64,000 nucleotides of DNA from Panagrolaimus kolymaensis. Its lineage: Eukaryota > Nematoda > Chromadorea > Rhabditida > Panagrolaimidae. A program made the translations under genes and the position numbers. Of the stretch, positions 1-11,023 are shown piece by piece. The DNA lies in assembly GCA_028622995.1 (NCBI GenBank), contig JAJQJQ010000052.1:1674001-1738000 (forward strand), written 5' to 3'. Positions within the stretch are counted from its first letter, which is position 1; each line of letters starts with the position of its first letter. The notes below the pieces were generated by a model. That model saw only the letters and a program-made list of their open reading frames with translations, ran no database searches and had not been told where the DNA came from.

Positions 1-34
1 TTTCAAAGATGCTGCAAAATTTAGTATAATCAAA

Positions 35-42
35 TATAAAAG
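35..42 (+). promoter_or_regulatory. TATA box of the array genes
   Basis: TATAAAAG lies about 70 bp before the start codon of copy A1 and is repeated at 2873, 5711, 10947, 13785 and 16623. The matching poly(A) signal AATAAA follows each stop by about 85 bp (2352, 5190, 8022, 13264, 16102, 18934). The same octamer appears before the genes at 51,432 and 63,979. Confidence 0.6.
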
Positions 43-111
43 CTCAAATTCATTCATTTGAAACTTTTTGAAACTTTTGCAATCAGTTGTCATCGAAAGA
101 AAGAAAGAAAA

Positions 112-2267
112 ATGGGTGTTTCATCGTTCTTGTTTTTCTTCTTCGTCATCATCATCGTGAATTCTCAATTTGTTCTCTCATCAAATGATTCAAATGAACT
201 CATGGTTGATGCTGATTCTCATATCGTTGAAGAAATAGGAAATGATGTGAAACTTGTATCTCCTGGAATTGTTCAATTGGTTCTCACTGAAGGTCATTTG
301 GATGTTCATGTTCTTGATATTCATCAGTGTATTGGAAAGTTTGTACTTCCTCTTTTTACGTTTGTGTATTAATCTTTTACCTCATTTTTCAGGACTTTGT
401 TTTGCTACAATTCTTCGACTTCAGGATATAGTACACAAGCTGGAAAACTTTGTCAATCTCAATCAAACACTTGTGGATTTCAAATTGAAGCCAATGATGT
501 CGATGTCAAATTTACAAATGGTAACAATGAACTCAAAGCTGGTATTAAACCATGTCCTCACATTCGAATGAACTATCGTTATGCATCATTTTGTGAAATT
601 CAAGGTGTTGCTAGCTGTGATCCTGTTTTCGATAAAGATAACGTTATAACAATCGATGTTCGTGAAGTTTCGCAATCATGTCCAATTACTATCCTCAATG
701 CAAAGATCTATGTTCCACCGATTCCTTCTACAACAACAACTTCGTCATCATCTTCCATTCTCTCATCGTCAACTGAAACTTCAGCTACAAATGGATCAAC
801 TACTTTGATTGTCTGCATCGTTGTTCCTGTTGTGGTCATCCTTATTATTATCATCGTTGTGTATGTTTTCTTTATATATGCGTCTAATAAAATCAAACAT
901 TTTAGTGCTGTCGTATGCTACAAGAAAAAAGCAAACATGAAGAAGAAGCAAGCTTTGAATCATGATTTGAAAGAAGTGGTCATTATTAAGTCTGTCAAGG
1001 AAGAAGCTCCTGAAAAAGTCAAAGAAGTTGCAAAAGTTCAACTAGCAAAGAAAGAAGTGAAACAAACTCCAAAAGTGGAAGAAACGAAGAAGTTCTGTGC
1101 TCCTCATCCTAAAGCAGCAAACGAAGATCCAAAGATAGTTCCAAAGGAAATCAAACCAACTGAATCTAAGCCAAGAAAGGAAACTACGGAAGCCACCGAA
1201 CAACCTCCACCGCCTTTTCTATCTGCTCCTGTTATTACAGAATCAAAAGAACCTATTGTCGAACATGAAGCTCCAAAAAAGCTCAAACAACAACAAAATC
1301 GATGGGTACATCCTTTTAGAACAACATCTGGAAGCTCTGGTAGCAGAATGCGTGGTCGATTCAAGGATAGTGTTGAATCTCAAAGATCCCTCAACAAGAA
1401 TACGGCATACGAAGCTCATTATAAATCCATGGCAAGAAGTGGCTTGATTGGAAAGAAAATGGCTGAATCATTGGCAAAGTAATTTTTTATTATTACAAGA
1501 TTAAAGCCAACATTATTTTTTAGGGATTACAAACCTGATCCAAAGAAGAAGCTTCTCAGCGTTGAAATTTCGCTCCTTTGTAACTTCATCGGTGACGTCT
1601 TTATCACCATCAATCAGCTTGTGTATGTTTATCTTTCTGGATTCAATAACGGCTTTATCTCTTTTCTTTTTTCAGAGAAAAGGCTATCGAACAGCTCAAA
1701 GAACATGGTCTCAAACTTGATAAGGATGGAAGAGCTTTCAAATTGTCAAAACCAACTCGGGCATTCCTTCAACAACGTGACACTCCTGAATACGTCCGAT
1801 TAACATGTTTCGCTCTCGAATTTGGTCATTCCATCCCTGTCGACGAAGATCATATTCAGAAATATTCCATGGCTTTATTGCTCGTTGTTGGCTTCTCACT
1901 CAATCACACTGATGATGTTCGACGTCATGCTCTTGCAATATTTCGGTATATTTATCTGTTTTATTGTAACAACTTCAACTAAATATATTTATTTTTTAGT
2001 CGTGAATTGCCATTTTGGAGGCGTAACTCAACCATCGAAGAACGAAATGCTTTTGGGTATCCAGCCAAGGCTATCGAAGCCGCAAATGAAATGAATTCCG
2101 ATTGTTTCAACAATGTCAAACGCGTTAACACAAATTCAACGCCAAACAATTCAGAAGAAAAGCGATCAAATTCAAAATCAAATGGTCCATCAAAAGAAGC
2201 ATCCGCCACCGAAAGCAAAGTTGTCATCATTGAAAAACCTTCCAAAAAGAAAAAGAAGCGAAAATGA
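112..2267 (+). CDS. Array copy A1: type I membrane protein of unknown function
   Basis: Five exons: 112-338, 393-1478, 1524-1622, 1676-1945, 2000-2267. All four introns are 45-54 bp and interrupt codons after the second base; together they give 649 aa. I chose the ATG at 112 because it opens a hydrophobic signal peptide (MGVSSFLFFFFVIIIV). The ectodomain (about residues 20-187) has eight cysteines and an NSS glycosylation site. A Ser/Thr-rich stalk (188-211) leads to one membrane span (about 212-238). The cytoplasmic part starts with a Lys/Glu/Pro-rich linker, then a predicted mostly helical region in exons 3-5, and ends in a basic tail (KKKKKRK). I do not recognise the family. Intron 1 has a weak GTTTGT donor. 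This copy carries the NDVDV form of the variable patch (490-528). A receptor or adhesion role is inference from architecture only. Confidence 0.8.
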
Positions 2268-2420
2268 TTGGAGATTGAATTTGTATGCAACTTCGTATCT
2301 TTTCTTTTGTTTTTTATGTATGTAATAATATTAATATTCTAATTAGTATTTAATAAAAATATTTTTCTTAACTCTCTCATTGTTTTTGGACTTTTTTTAT
2401 GTGGTGAAAATTCTGTAAAT

Positions 2421-2776
2421 CCCGCCGCACCCCGAGCGAAGCGAGGGGTGCGGCTGTTTTAGGAATGAGAACGCCCGATCTGCTAACCGAAATTTATGAT
2501 TTTTTTTATTTCTCGCAATTTTGTTGATATTACAACAAAATGTTGTTTACTAGCAGCACTCAATGGTGAAGAAATATAAAAACAAAAACAATTTTGCTGT
2601 TGAGAAGGACACCTGTTTTCTGTTGGCTGCTGCATGTAGTTTACCTGAGAGCGACCTGATTTCTTCCCGCTTTGTAAGGTCGGGGGTTTACATACATTTT
2701 CAATAATCATTGGAAGTAATTTATCCACGCCTCGTGGAGCTCCTTCACCATCCAAACTCATTTTGTCTGGATTTTT
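2421..2776 (+). repeat. Array spacer 1 with hairpin element
   Basis: 356-bp spacer between A1 and A2. It opens with a GC-rich inverted repeat (2424-2454, arms GCCGCACCCC and GGGGTGCGGC around a short GAGCGAAGCGA loop). About 115 bp from its start (2418-2532) recur in inverse orientation at 29055-29170. The rest holds a minus-strand open frame (see the entry at 2483). Confidence 0.8.
2483..2761 (-). other. Possible minus-strand gene fragment in the array spacer
   Basis: Open minus-strand frame from the ATG at 2761 (begins MSLDGEGAPRGVDKLLPMII). A GTATGT donor follows the codons for Ile-Glu-Asn and a CTCAG acceptor about 50 bp later would keep the frame open into a Gln-rich stretch. Both features recur in all four spacers (ATGs also at 5599, 13673 and 16511). 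The sequence looks coding rather than random, but I do not recognise it and cannot find the rest of a gene, so it may be a captured exon. Confidence 0.25.
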
Positions 2777-2949
2777 TCGTTCAATCAAAACTTTTTATGT
2801 TTCATTCATTTTTATTTTATTCAAATTTTGATTCGTGTTTTCAAAGATGCTGCAAAATTTAGTATAATCAAATATAAAAGCTCAAATTCATTCATTTGAA
2901 ACTTTTTGAAACTTTTGCAATCAGTTGTCATCGAAAGAAAGAAAGAAAA

Positions 2950-5105
2950 ATGGGTGTTTCATCGTTCTTGTTTTTCTTCTTCGTCATCATCATCGTGAAT
3001 TCTCAATTTGTTCTCTCATCAAATGATTCAAATGAACTCATGGTTGATGCTGATTCTCATATCGTTGAAGAAATAGGAAATGATGTGAAACTTGTATCTC
3101 CTGGAATTGTTCAATTGGTTCTCACTGAAGGTCATTTGGATGTTCATGTTCTTGATATTCATCAGTGTATTGGAAAGTTTGTACTTCCTCTTTTTACGTT
3201 TGTGTATTAATCTTTTACCTCATTTTTCAGGACTTTGTTTTGCTACAATTCTTCGACTTCAGGATATAGTACACAAGCTGGAAAACTTTGTCAATCTCAA
3301 TCAAACACTTGTGGATTTCAAATTGAAGCCAATGATGTCGATGTCAAATTTACAAATGGTAACAATGAACTCAAAGCTGGTATTAAACCATGTCCTCACA
3401 TTCGAATGAACTATCGTTATGCATCATTTTGTGAAATTCAAGGTGTTGCTAGCTGTGATCCTGTTTTCGATAAAGATAACGTTATAACAATCGATGTTCG
3501 TGAAGTTTCGCAATCATGTCCAATTACTATCCTCAATGCAAAGATCTATGTTCCACCGATTCCTTCTACAATAACAACTTCGTCATCATCTTCCATTCTC
3601 TCATCGTCAACTGAAACTTCAGCTACAAATGGATCAACTACTTTGATTGTCTGCATCGTTGTTCCTGTTGTGGTCATCCTTATTATTATCATCGTTGTGT
3701 ATGTTTTCTTTATATATGCGTCTAATAAAATCAAACATTTTAGTGCTGTCGTATGCTACAAGAAAAAAGCAAACATGAAGAAGAAGCAAGCTTTGAATCA
3801 TGATTTGAAAGAAGTGGTCATTATTAAGTCTGTCAAGGAAGAAGCTCCTGAAAAAGTCAAAGAAGTTGCAAAAGTTCAACTAGCAAAGAAAGAAGTGAAA
3901 CAAACTCCAAAAGTGGAAGAAACGAAGAAGTTCTGTGCTCCTCATCCTAAAGCAGCAAACGAAGATCCAAAGATAGTTCCAAAGGAAATCAAACCAACTG
4001 AATCTAAGCCAAGAAAGGAAACTACGGAAGCCACCGAACAACCTCCACCGCCTTTTCTATCTGCTCCTGTTATTACAGAATCAAAAGAACCTATTGTCGA
4101 ACATGAAGCTCCAAAAAAGCTCAAACAACAACAAAATCGATGGGTACATCCTTTTAGAACAACATCTGGAAGCTCTGGTAGCAGAATGCGTGGTCGATTC
4201 AAGGATAGTGTTGAATCTCAAAGATCCCTCAACAAGAATACGGCATACGAAGCTCATTATAAATCCATGGCAAGAAGTGGCTTGATTGGAAAGAAAATGG
4301 CTGAATCATTGGCAAAGTAATTTTTTATTATTACAAGATTAAAGCCAACATTATTTTTTAGGGATTACAAACCTGATCCAAAGAAGAAGCTTCTCAGCGT
4401 TGAAATTTCGCTCCTTTGTAACTTCATCGGTGACGTCTTTATCACCATCAATCAGCTTGTGTATGTTTATCTTTCTGGATTCAATAACGGCTTTATCTCT
4501 TTTCTTTTTTCAGAGAAAAGGCTATCGAACAGCTCAAAGAACATGGTCTCAAACTTGATAAGGATGGAAGAGCTTTCAAATTGTCAAAACCAACTCGGGC
4601 ATTCCTTCAACAACGTGACACTCCTGAATACGTCCGATTAACATGTTTCGCTCTCGAATTTGGTCATTCCATCCCTGTCGACGAAGATCATATTCAGAAA
4701 TATTCCATGGCTTTATTGCTCGTTGTTGGCTTCTCACTCAATCACACTGATGATGTTCGACGTCATGCTCTTGCAATATTTCGGTATATTTATCTGTTTT
4801 ATTGTAACAACTTCAACTAAATATATTTATTTTTTAGTCGTGAATTGCCATTTTGGAGGCGTAACTCAACCATCGAAGAACGAAATGCTTTTGGGTATCC
4901 AGCCAAGGCTATCGAAGCCGCAAATGAAATGAATTCCGATTGTTTCAACAATGTCAAACGCGTTAACACAAATTCAACGCCAAACAATTCAGAAGAAAAG
5001 CGATCAAATTCAAAATCAAATGGTCCATCAAAAGAAGCATCCGCCACCGAAAGCAAAGTTGTCATCATTGAAAAACCTTCCAAAAAGAAAAAGAAGCGAA
5101 AATGA
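2950..5105 (+). CDS. Array copy A2: type I membrane protein of unknown function
   Basis: Exons 2950-3176, 3231-4316, 4362-4460, 4514-4783 and 4838-5105, exactly 2,838 bp after copy A1, encoding 649 aa. The protein matches A1 except that one Thr in the Ser/Thr stalk is Ile (ACA to ATA near 3571). It carries the NDVDV variable patch and the GTTTGT intron 1 donor. It has its own TATA box at 2873-2880 and AATAAA at 5190-5195, so each copy looks like an independent transcription unit rather than part of one polycistron. All reading frames are intact. Confidence 0.8.
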
Positions 5106-5258
5106 TTGGAGATTGAATTTGTATGCAACTTCGTATCTTTTCTTTTGTTTTTTATGTATGTAATAATATTAATATTCTAATTAGTATTTAATAAAAATAT
5201 TTTTCTTAACTCTCTCATTGTTTTTGGACTTTTTTTATGTGGTGAAAATTCTGTAAAT

Positions 5259-5614
5259 CCCGCCGCACCCCGAGCGAAGCGAGGGGTGCGGCTGTTTTAG
5301 GAATGAGAACGCCCGATCTGCTAACCGAAATTTATGATTTTTTTTATTTCTCGCAATTTTGTTGATATTACAACAAAATGTTGTTTACTAGCAGCACTCA
5401 ATGGTGAAGAAATATAAAAACAAAAACAATTTTGCTGTTGAGAAGGACACCTGTTTTCTGTTGGCTGCTGCATGTAGTTTACCTGAGAGCGACCTGATTT
5501 CTTCCCGCTTTGTAAGGTCGGGGGTTTACATACATTTTCAATAATCATTGGAAGTAATTTATCCACGCCTCGTGGAGCTCCTTCACCATCCAAACTCATT
5601 TTGTCTGGATTTTT
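5259..5614 (+). repeat. Array spacer 2 with hairpin element
   Basis: Copy of the spacer between A2 and A3, with the hairpin at 5262-5292. Confidence 0.8.
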
Positions 5615-5787
5615 TCGTTCAATCAAAACTTTTTATGTTTCATTCATTTTTATTTTATTCAAATTTTGATTCGTGTTTTCAAAGATGCTGCAAAATTTAG
5701 TATAATCAAATATAAAAGCTCAAATTCATTCATTTGAAACTTTTTGAAACTTTTGCAATCAGTTGTCATCGAAAGAAAGAAAGAAAA

Positions 5788-7937
5788 ATGGGTGTTTCAT
5801 CGTTCTTGTTTTTCTTCTTCGTCATCATCATCGTGAATTCTCAATTTGTTCTCTCATCAAATGATTCAAATGAACTCATGGTTGATGCTGATTCTCATAT
5901 CGTTGAAGAAATAGGAAATGATGTGAAACTTGTATCTCCTGGAATTGTTCAATTGGTTCTCACTGAAGGTCATTTGGATGTTCATATTGTTGATTTAGAG
6001 CATTGCATGGGAAAGTAAGTATTTTTATTTTATATCTTTGTATCTTTTATCGTATTTTTCAGGACTTTGTTTTGTTATAATTCGTCGACTTCAAGATATA
6101 GTACACAAGCTGGAAAACTTTGTCAATCTCAATCAAACACTTGTGGATTTCAAATTGAAGCTCATCAAAACAATATAATGTTTACAGGAAATCACAATGA
6201 ACTCAAAGCTGGTATTAAACCATGTCCTCACATTCGAATGAACTATCGTTATGCATCATTTTGTGAAATTCAAGGTGTTGCTAGCTGTGATCCTGCTTTC
6301 GATAAAGATAACGTTATAACAATCGATGTTCGTGAAGTTTCGCAATCATGTCCAATTACTATCCTCAATGCAAAGATCTATGTTCCACCGATTCCTTCTA
6401 CAACAACAACTTCGTCATCATCTTCCATTCTCTCATCGTCAACTGAAACTTCAGCTACAAATGGATCAACTACTTTGATTGTCTGCATCGTTGTTCCTGT
6501 TGTGGTCATCCTTATTATTATCATCGTTGTGTATGTTTTCTTTATATATGCGTCTAATAAAATCAAACATTTTAGTGCTGTCGTATGCTACAAGAAAAAA
6601 GCAAACATGAAGAAGAAGCAAGCTTTGAATCATGATTTGAAAGAAGTGGTCATTATTAAGTCTGTCAAGGAAGAAGCTCCTGAAAAAGTCAAAGAAGTTG
6701 CAAAAGTTCAACTAGCAAAGAAAGAAGTGAAACAAACTCCAAAAGTGGAAGAAACGAAGAAGTTCTGTGCTCCTCATCCTAAAGCAGCAAACGAAGATCC
6801 AAAGATAGTTCCAAAGGAAATCAAACCAACTGAATCTAAGCCAAGAAAGGAAACTACGGAAGCCACCGAACAACCTCCACCGCCTTTTCTATCTGCTCCT
6901 GTTATTACAGAATCAAAAGAACCTATTGTCGAACATGAAGCTCCAAAAAAGCTCAAACAACAACAAAATCGATGGGTACATCCTTTTAGAACAACATCTG
7001 GAAGCTCTGGTAGCAGAATGCGTGGTCGATTCAAGGATAGTGTTGAATCTCAAAGATCCCTCAACAAGAATACGGCATACGAAGCTCATTATAAATCCAT
7101 GGCAAGAAGTGGCTTGATTGGAAAGAAAATGGCTGAATCATTGGCAAAGTAATTTTTTATTATTACAAGATTAAAGCCAACATTATTTTTTAGGGATTAC
7201 AAACCTGATCCAAAGAAGAAGCTTCTCAGCGTTGAAATTTCGCTCCTTTGTAACTTCATCGGTGACGTCTTTATCACCATCAATCAGCTTGTGTATGTTT
7301 ATCTTTCTGGATTCAATAACGGCTTTATCTCTTTTCTTTTTTCAGAGAAAAGGCTATCGAACAGCTCAAAGAACATGGTCTCAAACTTGATAAGGATGGA
7401 AGAGCTTTCAAATTGTCAAAACCAACTCGGGCATTCCTTCAACAACGTGACACTCCTGAATACGTCCGATTAACATGTTTCGCTCTCGAATTTGGTCATT
7501 CCATCCCTGTCGACGAAGATCATATTCAGAAATATTCCATGGCTTTATTGCTCGTTGTTGGCTTCTCACTCAATCACACTGATGATGTTCGACGTCATGC
7601 TCTTGCAATATTTCGGTATATTTATCTGTTTTATTGTAACAACTTCAACTAAATATATTTATTTTTTAGTCGTGAATTGCCATTTTGGAGGCGTAACTCA
7701 ACCATCGAAGAACGAAATGCTTTTGGGTATCCAGCCAAGGCTATCGAAGCCGCAAATGAAATGAATTCCGATTGTTTCAACAATGTCAAACGCGTTAACA
7801 CAAATTCAACGCCAAACAATTCAGAAGAAAAGCGATCAAATTCAAAATCAAATGGTCCATCAAAAGAAGCAGCCGCCACCGAAAGCAAAATAGTCATCAT
7901 TGAAAAACCTTCCAAAAAGAAAAAGAAGCGAAAATGA
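5788..7937 (+). CDS. Array copy A3: divergent-ectodomain member of the array
   Basis: Exons 5788-6014, 6063-7148, 7194-7292, 7346-7615 and 7670-7937; 649 aa. Unlike A1 and A2 it ends exon 1 with the residues HIVDLEHCMGK (others HVLDIHQCIGK), has a canonical GTAAGT donor and a 48-bp intron 1, has Arg instead of Gly in the first exon 2 segment, and carries the HQNNIM form of the variable patch (6160-6198). It alone has Ala in place of Val after the seventh ectodomain cysteine, and near the C-terminus Ala and Ile replace Ser and Val. It is the last unit of the first block and lacks the hairpin-containing spacer; its 3' flank runs directly into the duplicated CNBP 5' region. Confidence 0.8.
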
Positions 7938-8088
7938 TTAGAGATTGAATTTGTATGCAACTTCGTATCTTTTCTTTTGTTTTTTATGTATGTAATAATA
8001 TTAATATTCTAATTAGTATTTAATAAAAATATTTTTCTTAACTCTCTCATTGTTTTTGGACTTTTTTTGTGGTGAAAATTCTGTAAAT

Positions 8089-8518
8089 TGCCTTTTAATT
8101 GTGTTTTATCAAGATCTAAGCCAAACAAAAGTCAAATAAGCCAAGCCAATAAAGCTCTTACAAACAAAAATAAAATAACTGCGCTTATTATTATTATTAT
8201 TCCCACATTTTCTGTCACTTTCTTGATGAATCCTTTTTCTTTCACCACAGAAATAAATAGAAGCTTTTAGCTGTTTTTTTCTCCAACAAAAAAAGCAACA
8301 ACAAAAAAATTTGAACTTCAAACAACGCAAATTTTTGTCCATACTTTGAACTCGCGGCAAATCCCATGCAACGTTGGGATACTGTATGGCTGCTCTCTCT
8401 TTCGCCTTTTTTTTGTTGACATCATAGCTTTTTTAGTTTTCAGCTGTTTTCCTTCACTTTCATCACTATCTTTTTCCTTCCCATTTTTTCTAAGTTGCGT
8501 TTATTTTTTCCATCAAAT
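8089..8518 (+). repeat. Orphan copy of the CNBP 5' region
   Basis: Matches 19001-19430 base for base apart from a rare substitution (GTTGACATC here, GTTGCCATC there). In the second copy this segment leads into the CNBP-like gene. Here the match stops at 8518, inside what would be its 5' untranslated region, so this is promoter and leader DNA without its coding sequence. Confidence 0.85.
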
Positions 8519-8587
8519 AAATATGGTAATTTGTGACTAAAAAAATAAATCAAAAAAAGTTTACATTTATAAAACAAAGTTTGTTGT

Positions 8588-8787
8588 TTACGTTTTATGA
8601 ATATTTTCTCTTCGTAAATCCGCTTCAGTTAAATATTCAAGAATAGTATTTCCTTGAAAATGAGTGGTTATCCATCGTTTCATGGAATCAGCCCCAGTTC
8701 GAGGATATGCATCTCGCATCCATGAACCAAAGAAAGTATTGGCATGAGCGTGAAAAATGGGTTTTCCAACATCATTTAAGAAACAAT
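8588..8787 (-). pseudogene. Olfactomedin-domain exon fragment
   Basis: Minus-strand reading from a TTTACAG acceptor (exon start 8787) gives about 66 residues, including GKPIFHAHANTFFGSWMRDA and KRWITTHFQGNTILEYLTE, before a stop at 8588-8590. A possible GTAAAC donor lies at the same place. The pattern of a GxWMRDP-like motif, then a KRWxTxxxxxNxxxEY segment, resembles olfactomedin domains as in nematode UNC-122-like proteins. The domain should continue downstream, but 70 bp further on the sequence becomes the orphan CNBP 5' region. I see no upstream exon either. It is best read as a gene remnant cut by the duplication; a short functional last exon is less likely. Confidence 0.5.
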
Positions 8788-8850
8788 CTGTAAATAAAAT
8801 AAAAAATAGACCTTTTCCCTGCCTTTTTAAACTAAATATGCAAATTTTTT

Positions 8851-9138
8851 ATGGTATCTTCACAAAAATATTTCAATTTTGTATGGACACGAACGAAAAA
8901 CACCTTTGACGTGCTTAGATACTCAAATTATCGCTCAAATATTCCTACAGTTTATAAACATAACATAATCGAGGGAGAAACATTAAGAACAGCGAGAGTT
9001 TCAAGCAATAAACATAACTTTAAAAACGCCTATGAAAATCTAGAAAACCTACTGATACGCAATAATTACCATAAAGAAACAATCAAAAAACACAAGAATA
9101 AAGTTCTAAACAAACACAAATACTTTAACTTCATTTAA
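8851..9138 (+). mobile_element. Retroelement reverse-transcriptase-like remnant
   Basis: A 95-codon open frame. Its middle (GETLRTARVSSNKHNF, then a run ending NLLIRNNYHKETIKKHKNK) resembles the region after the polymerase core in Penelope-like and some non-LTR elements, where a conserved SSN or CSN motif is followed by a stretch ending in RGYP or RNYP. No catalytic YxDD motif or further retroelement sequence is visible, so it is a fragment at most. Confidence 0.4.
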
Positions 9139-9236
9139 CTGAACAAATAAGAAATACAAAAAGTTACATAAGTTTATTTGAATATTACTTACAAAGACAA
9201 AATATACAAAACAAGATAAAATGCATTAAACAAAAG

Positions 9237-9955
9237 TTAAAATTTACAATTAGCAATATCTGAATAAAAATCTTTAACAATATCAAAAGTTTTAGGTTCA
9301 TCAGCTCCTACTTTAATTGTATTACCTTTAAGCAGAACAAAAGGTACAGCATTAATCTTCTTTTGATGCAGCATATCCTTGAACATAGCGATCAATTCTT
9401 GCTTGATAATTAATCCAATCTTCCGTTTCTTCATTGAACTATTTGATAAACATCGTTGAACATCAATTCGACCATTAACTTTAAACAGCTTTGGCTTGAA
9501 CGTTTTCAGGCGATGAAGTGAATCCATAACATTATTAACCAATAGCGAACCAAGTTTAACTTTAATGAATTTCTTTTCAGTTTTACCAAGATATTCTGGA
9601 GATCCAACAGCGGTTGATGAATAATTTTTATCCAAAATATGATCCAGTAATTCAAACACGCCATTGAGCAATAATTTACGATTATCCTTTCTATTGTTTG
9701 TAAGTGCAAAATCAACATTGTAAATCATCAAAAATTCTTTTGAATTATCTGCATCCAATCGATGAACAACGGGAGCCAATACATTAACAACTGAAGACAA
9801 TTTATCAATTTGATCCTAAAAAACAAAAAGTAAAAAGATGAGAAAATTATATAAATTATAAAACATACCTGCAAGTCCAAATTAGGCTTTTTGGCTCCTG
9901 AATGCATTCCTTCATCACCATTAATATCACCTTCAATTGGTCGCTTCTGTGGCAT
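9237..9955 (-). CDS. Hypothetical basic protein, 221 aa
   Basis: Two exons on the minus strand, 9955-9869 and 9815-9237, joined in phase 0 across a 53-bp intron (GTATGT donor, TTTTTTAG acceptor). The N-terminus (MPQKRPIEGD, then GAKKP) could hold nuclear localisation signals. The rest is mixed alpha/beta in composition and rich in Leu, Lys and Asn, with no signal peptide or membrane span. I do not recognise the family. It is the only intact gene in the unique DNA between the two array blocks. Confidence 0.65.
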
Positions 9956-10850
9956 TTCTTGAATTAGCTTTAGAATTCTAACAATTATTGGATGATACTA
10001 AACATTGCTTCAAAACAACAACGATAAAATATTATTGCTCTTATGCATATAAAGCCAAAAATAACCACTTCCTTTTTTCAATCTTCAAAAAATTTATTTT
10101 TTCTCTAATTTCTTTTTCCCTTTTTTTCAACTTTCATCATCGCTCAACTAAACTCTTTAATTTTATTATAATTTTATTTCAAACCTTAGACCATCGAACT
10201 CTACTGATGAGGCCCAACGATGCAGGTTTCCTTTTCAAACAAATGTAAAATACAAATTTACTTTTATAATTAGGATGTTTAGGGTTCAGGGCCGAAACAT
10301 CCAAAAATAATAAAACCATAAAAATTCAATCTTAAAGATCTCGCTTTAATGTGTTTTTTTTTAAGTTGAATTTTATTTATTTCCAATGTCATTAAACTAA
10401 GTTATTGCATTAGCAAAGCTTAGCTAACAGCCTTAATGCTGTTGTGACATTTATTTACAATTTTGATTTTTGATTTTATTTCTTTAACTATCATAACCTA
10501 AAGACTTCAAGTAATTGCTTTTAATGCAATTCTTGCACAACCTTAATGTTGTGTTGACTTTTTTACAAAACTTTTTTATTTTTTTTAGAAGTGCTATAAG
10601 TTGATATTGGATGTGGAAAGCCATAAAGCTAAAATAGGAAACGACATCGCTTTTAAATTTTACCAATCACAAAAAAGTACGATTAAAGTTTTGATAAATA
10701 ATTACATCCATACATAACAACCATTTTTTAAACTAAACATTTGAATTTTTTACCGTCGAATAGTATGCATGCACAGTTGAGAGAGAGAGAGAGTCTGATT
10801 CTCACGCAGAAGGAAAAAAAACGCGGGAAAATTCACGTTTGCCAATTTTC
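9956..10850. other. Intergenic: nothing convincing
   Basis: AT-rich DNA between the 221-aa gene and array block B. Two imperfect direct copies of a motif like CCTTAATGNTGTNNTGAC lie near 10430 and 10540, and a short GA run lies near 10783. The open frames here have low-complexity composition and no splice or start context I trust. Confidence 0.5.
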
Positions 10851-11023
10851 TCGTTCAATCAAAACTTTTTATGTTTCATTCATTTTTATTTTATTCAAAT
10901 TTTGATTCGTGTTTTCAAAGATGCTGCAAAATTTAGTATAATCAAATATAAAAGCTCAAATTCATTCATTTGAAACTTTTTGAAACTTTTGCAATCAGTT
11001 GTCATCGAAAGAAAGAAAGAAAA

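Larger units (their letters stand above)
1..8088 (+). repeat. Tandem array block A (three units)
   Basis: Three direct repeats. Units one and two are 2,838 bp each, made of a gene core of about 2,482 bp and a spacer of about 356 bp. The third unit stops at the end of the core (after the motif CTGTAAAT near 8088). The left edge lies outside the window. Identity between units is close to complete apart from the ectodomain differences. Confidence 0.95.

Noticed and set aside
796..1041. Minus-strand open frames inside the array genes (also 1104-1364, 1979-2290 and copies)
   Set aside because: They are mirror frames of the conserved plus-strand exons and repeat only because the gene repeats.
1479..1482. 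Stop codon at the end of the 361-codon frame as the true end of the array protein
   Set aside because: The TAA lies inside a GTAATT donor. Splicing to 1524 keeps the frame open through three more exons that are intact in all six copies.
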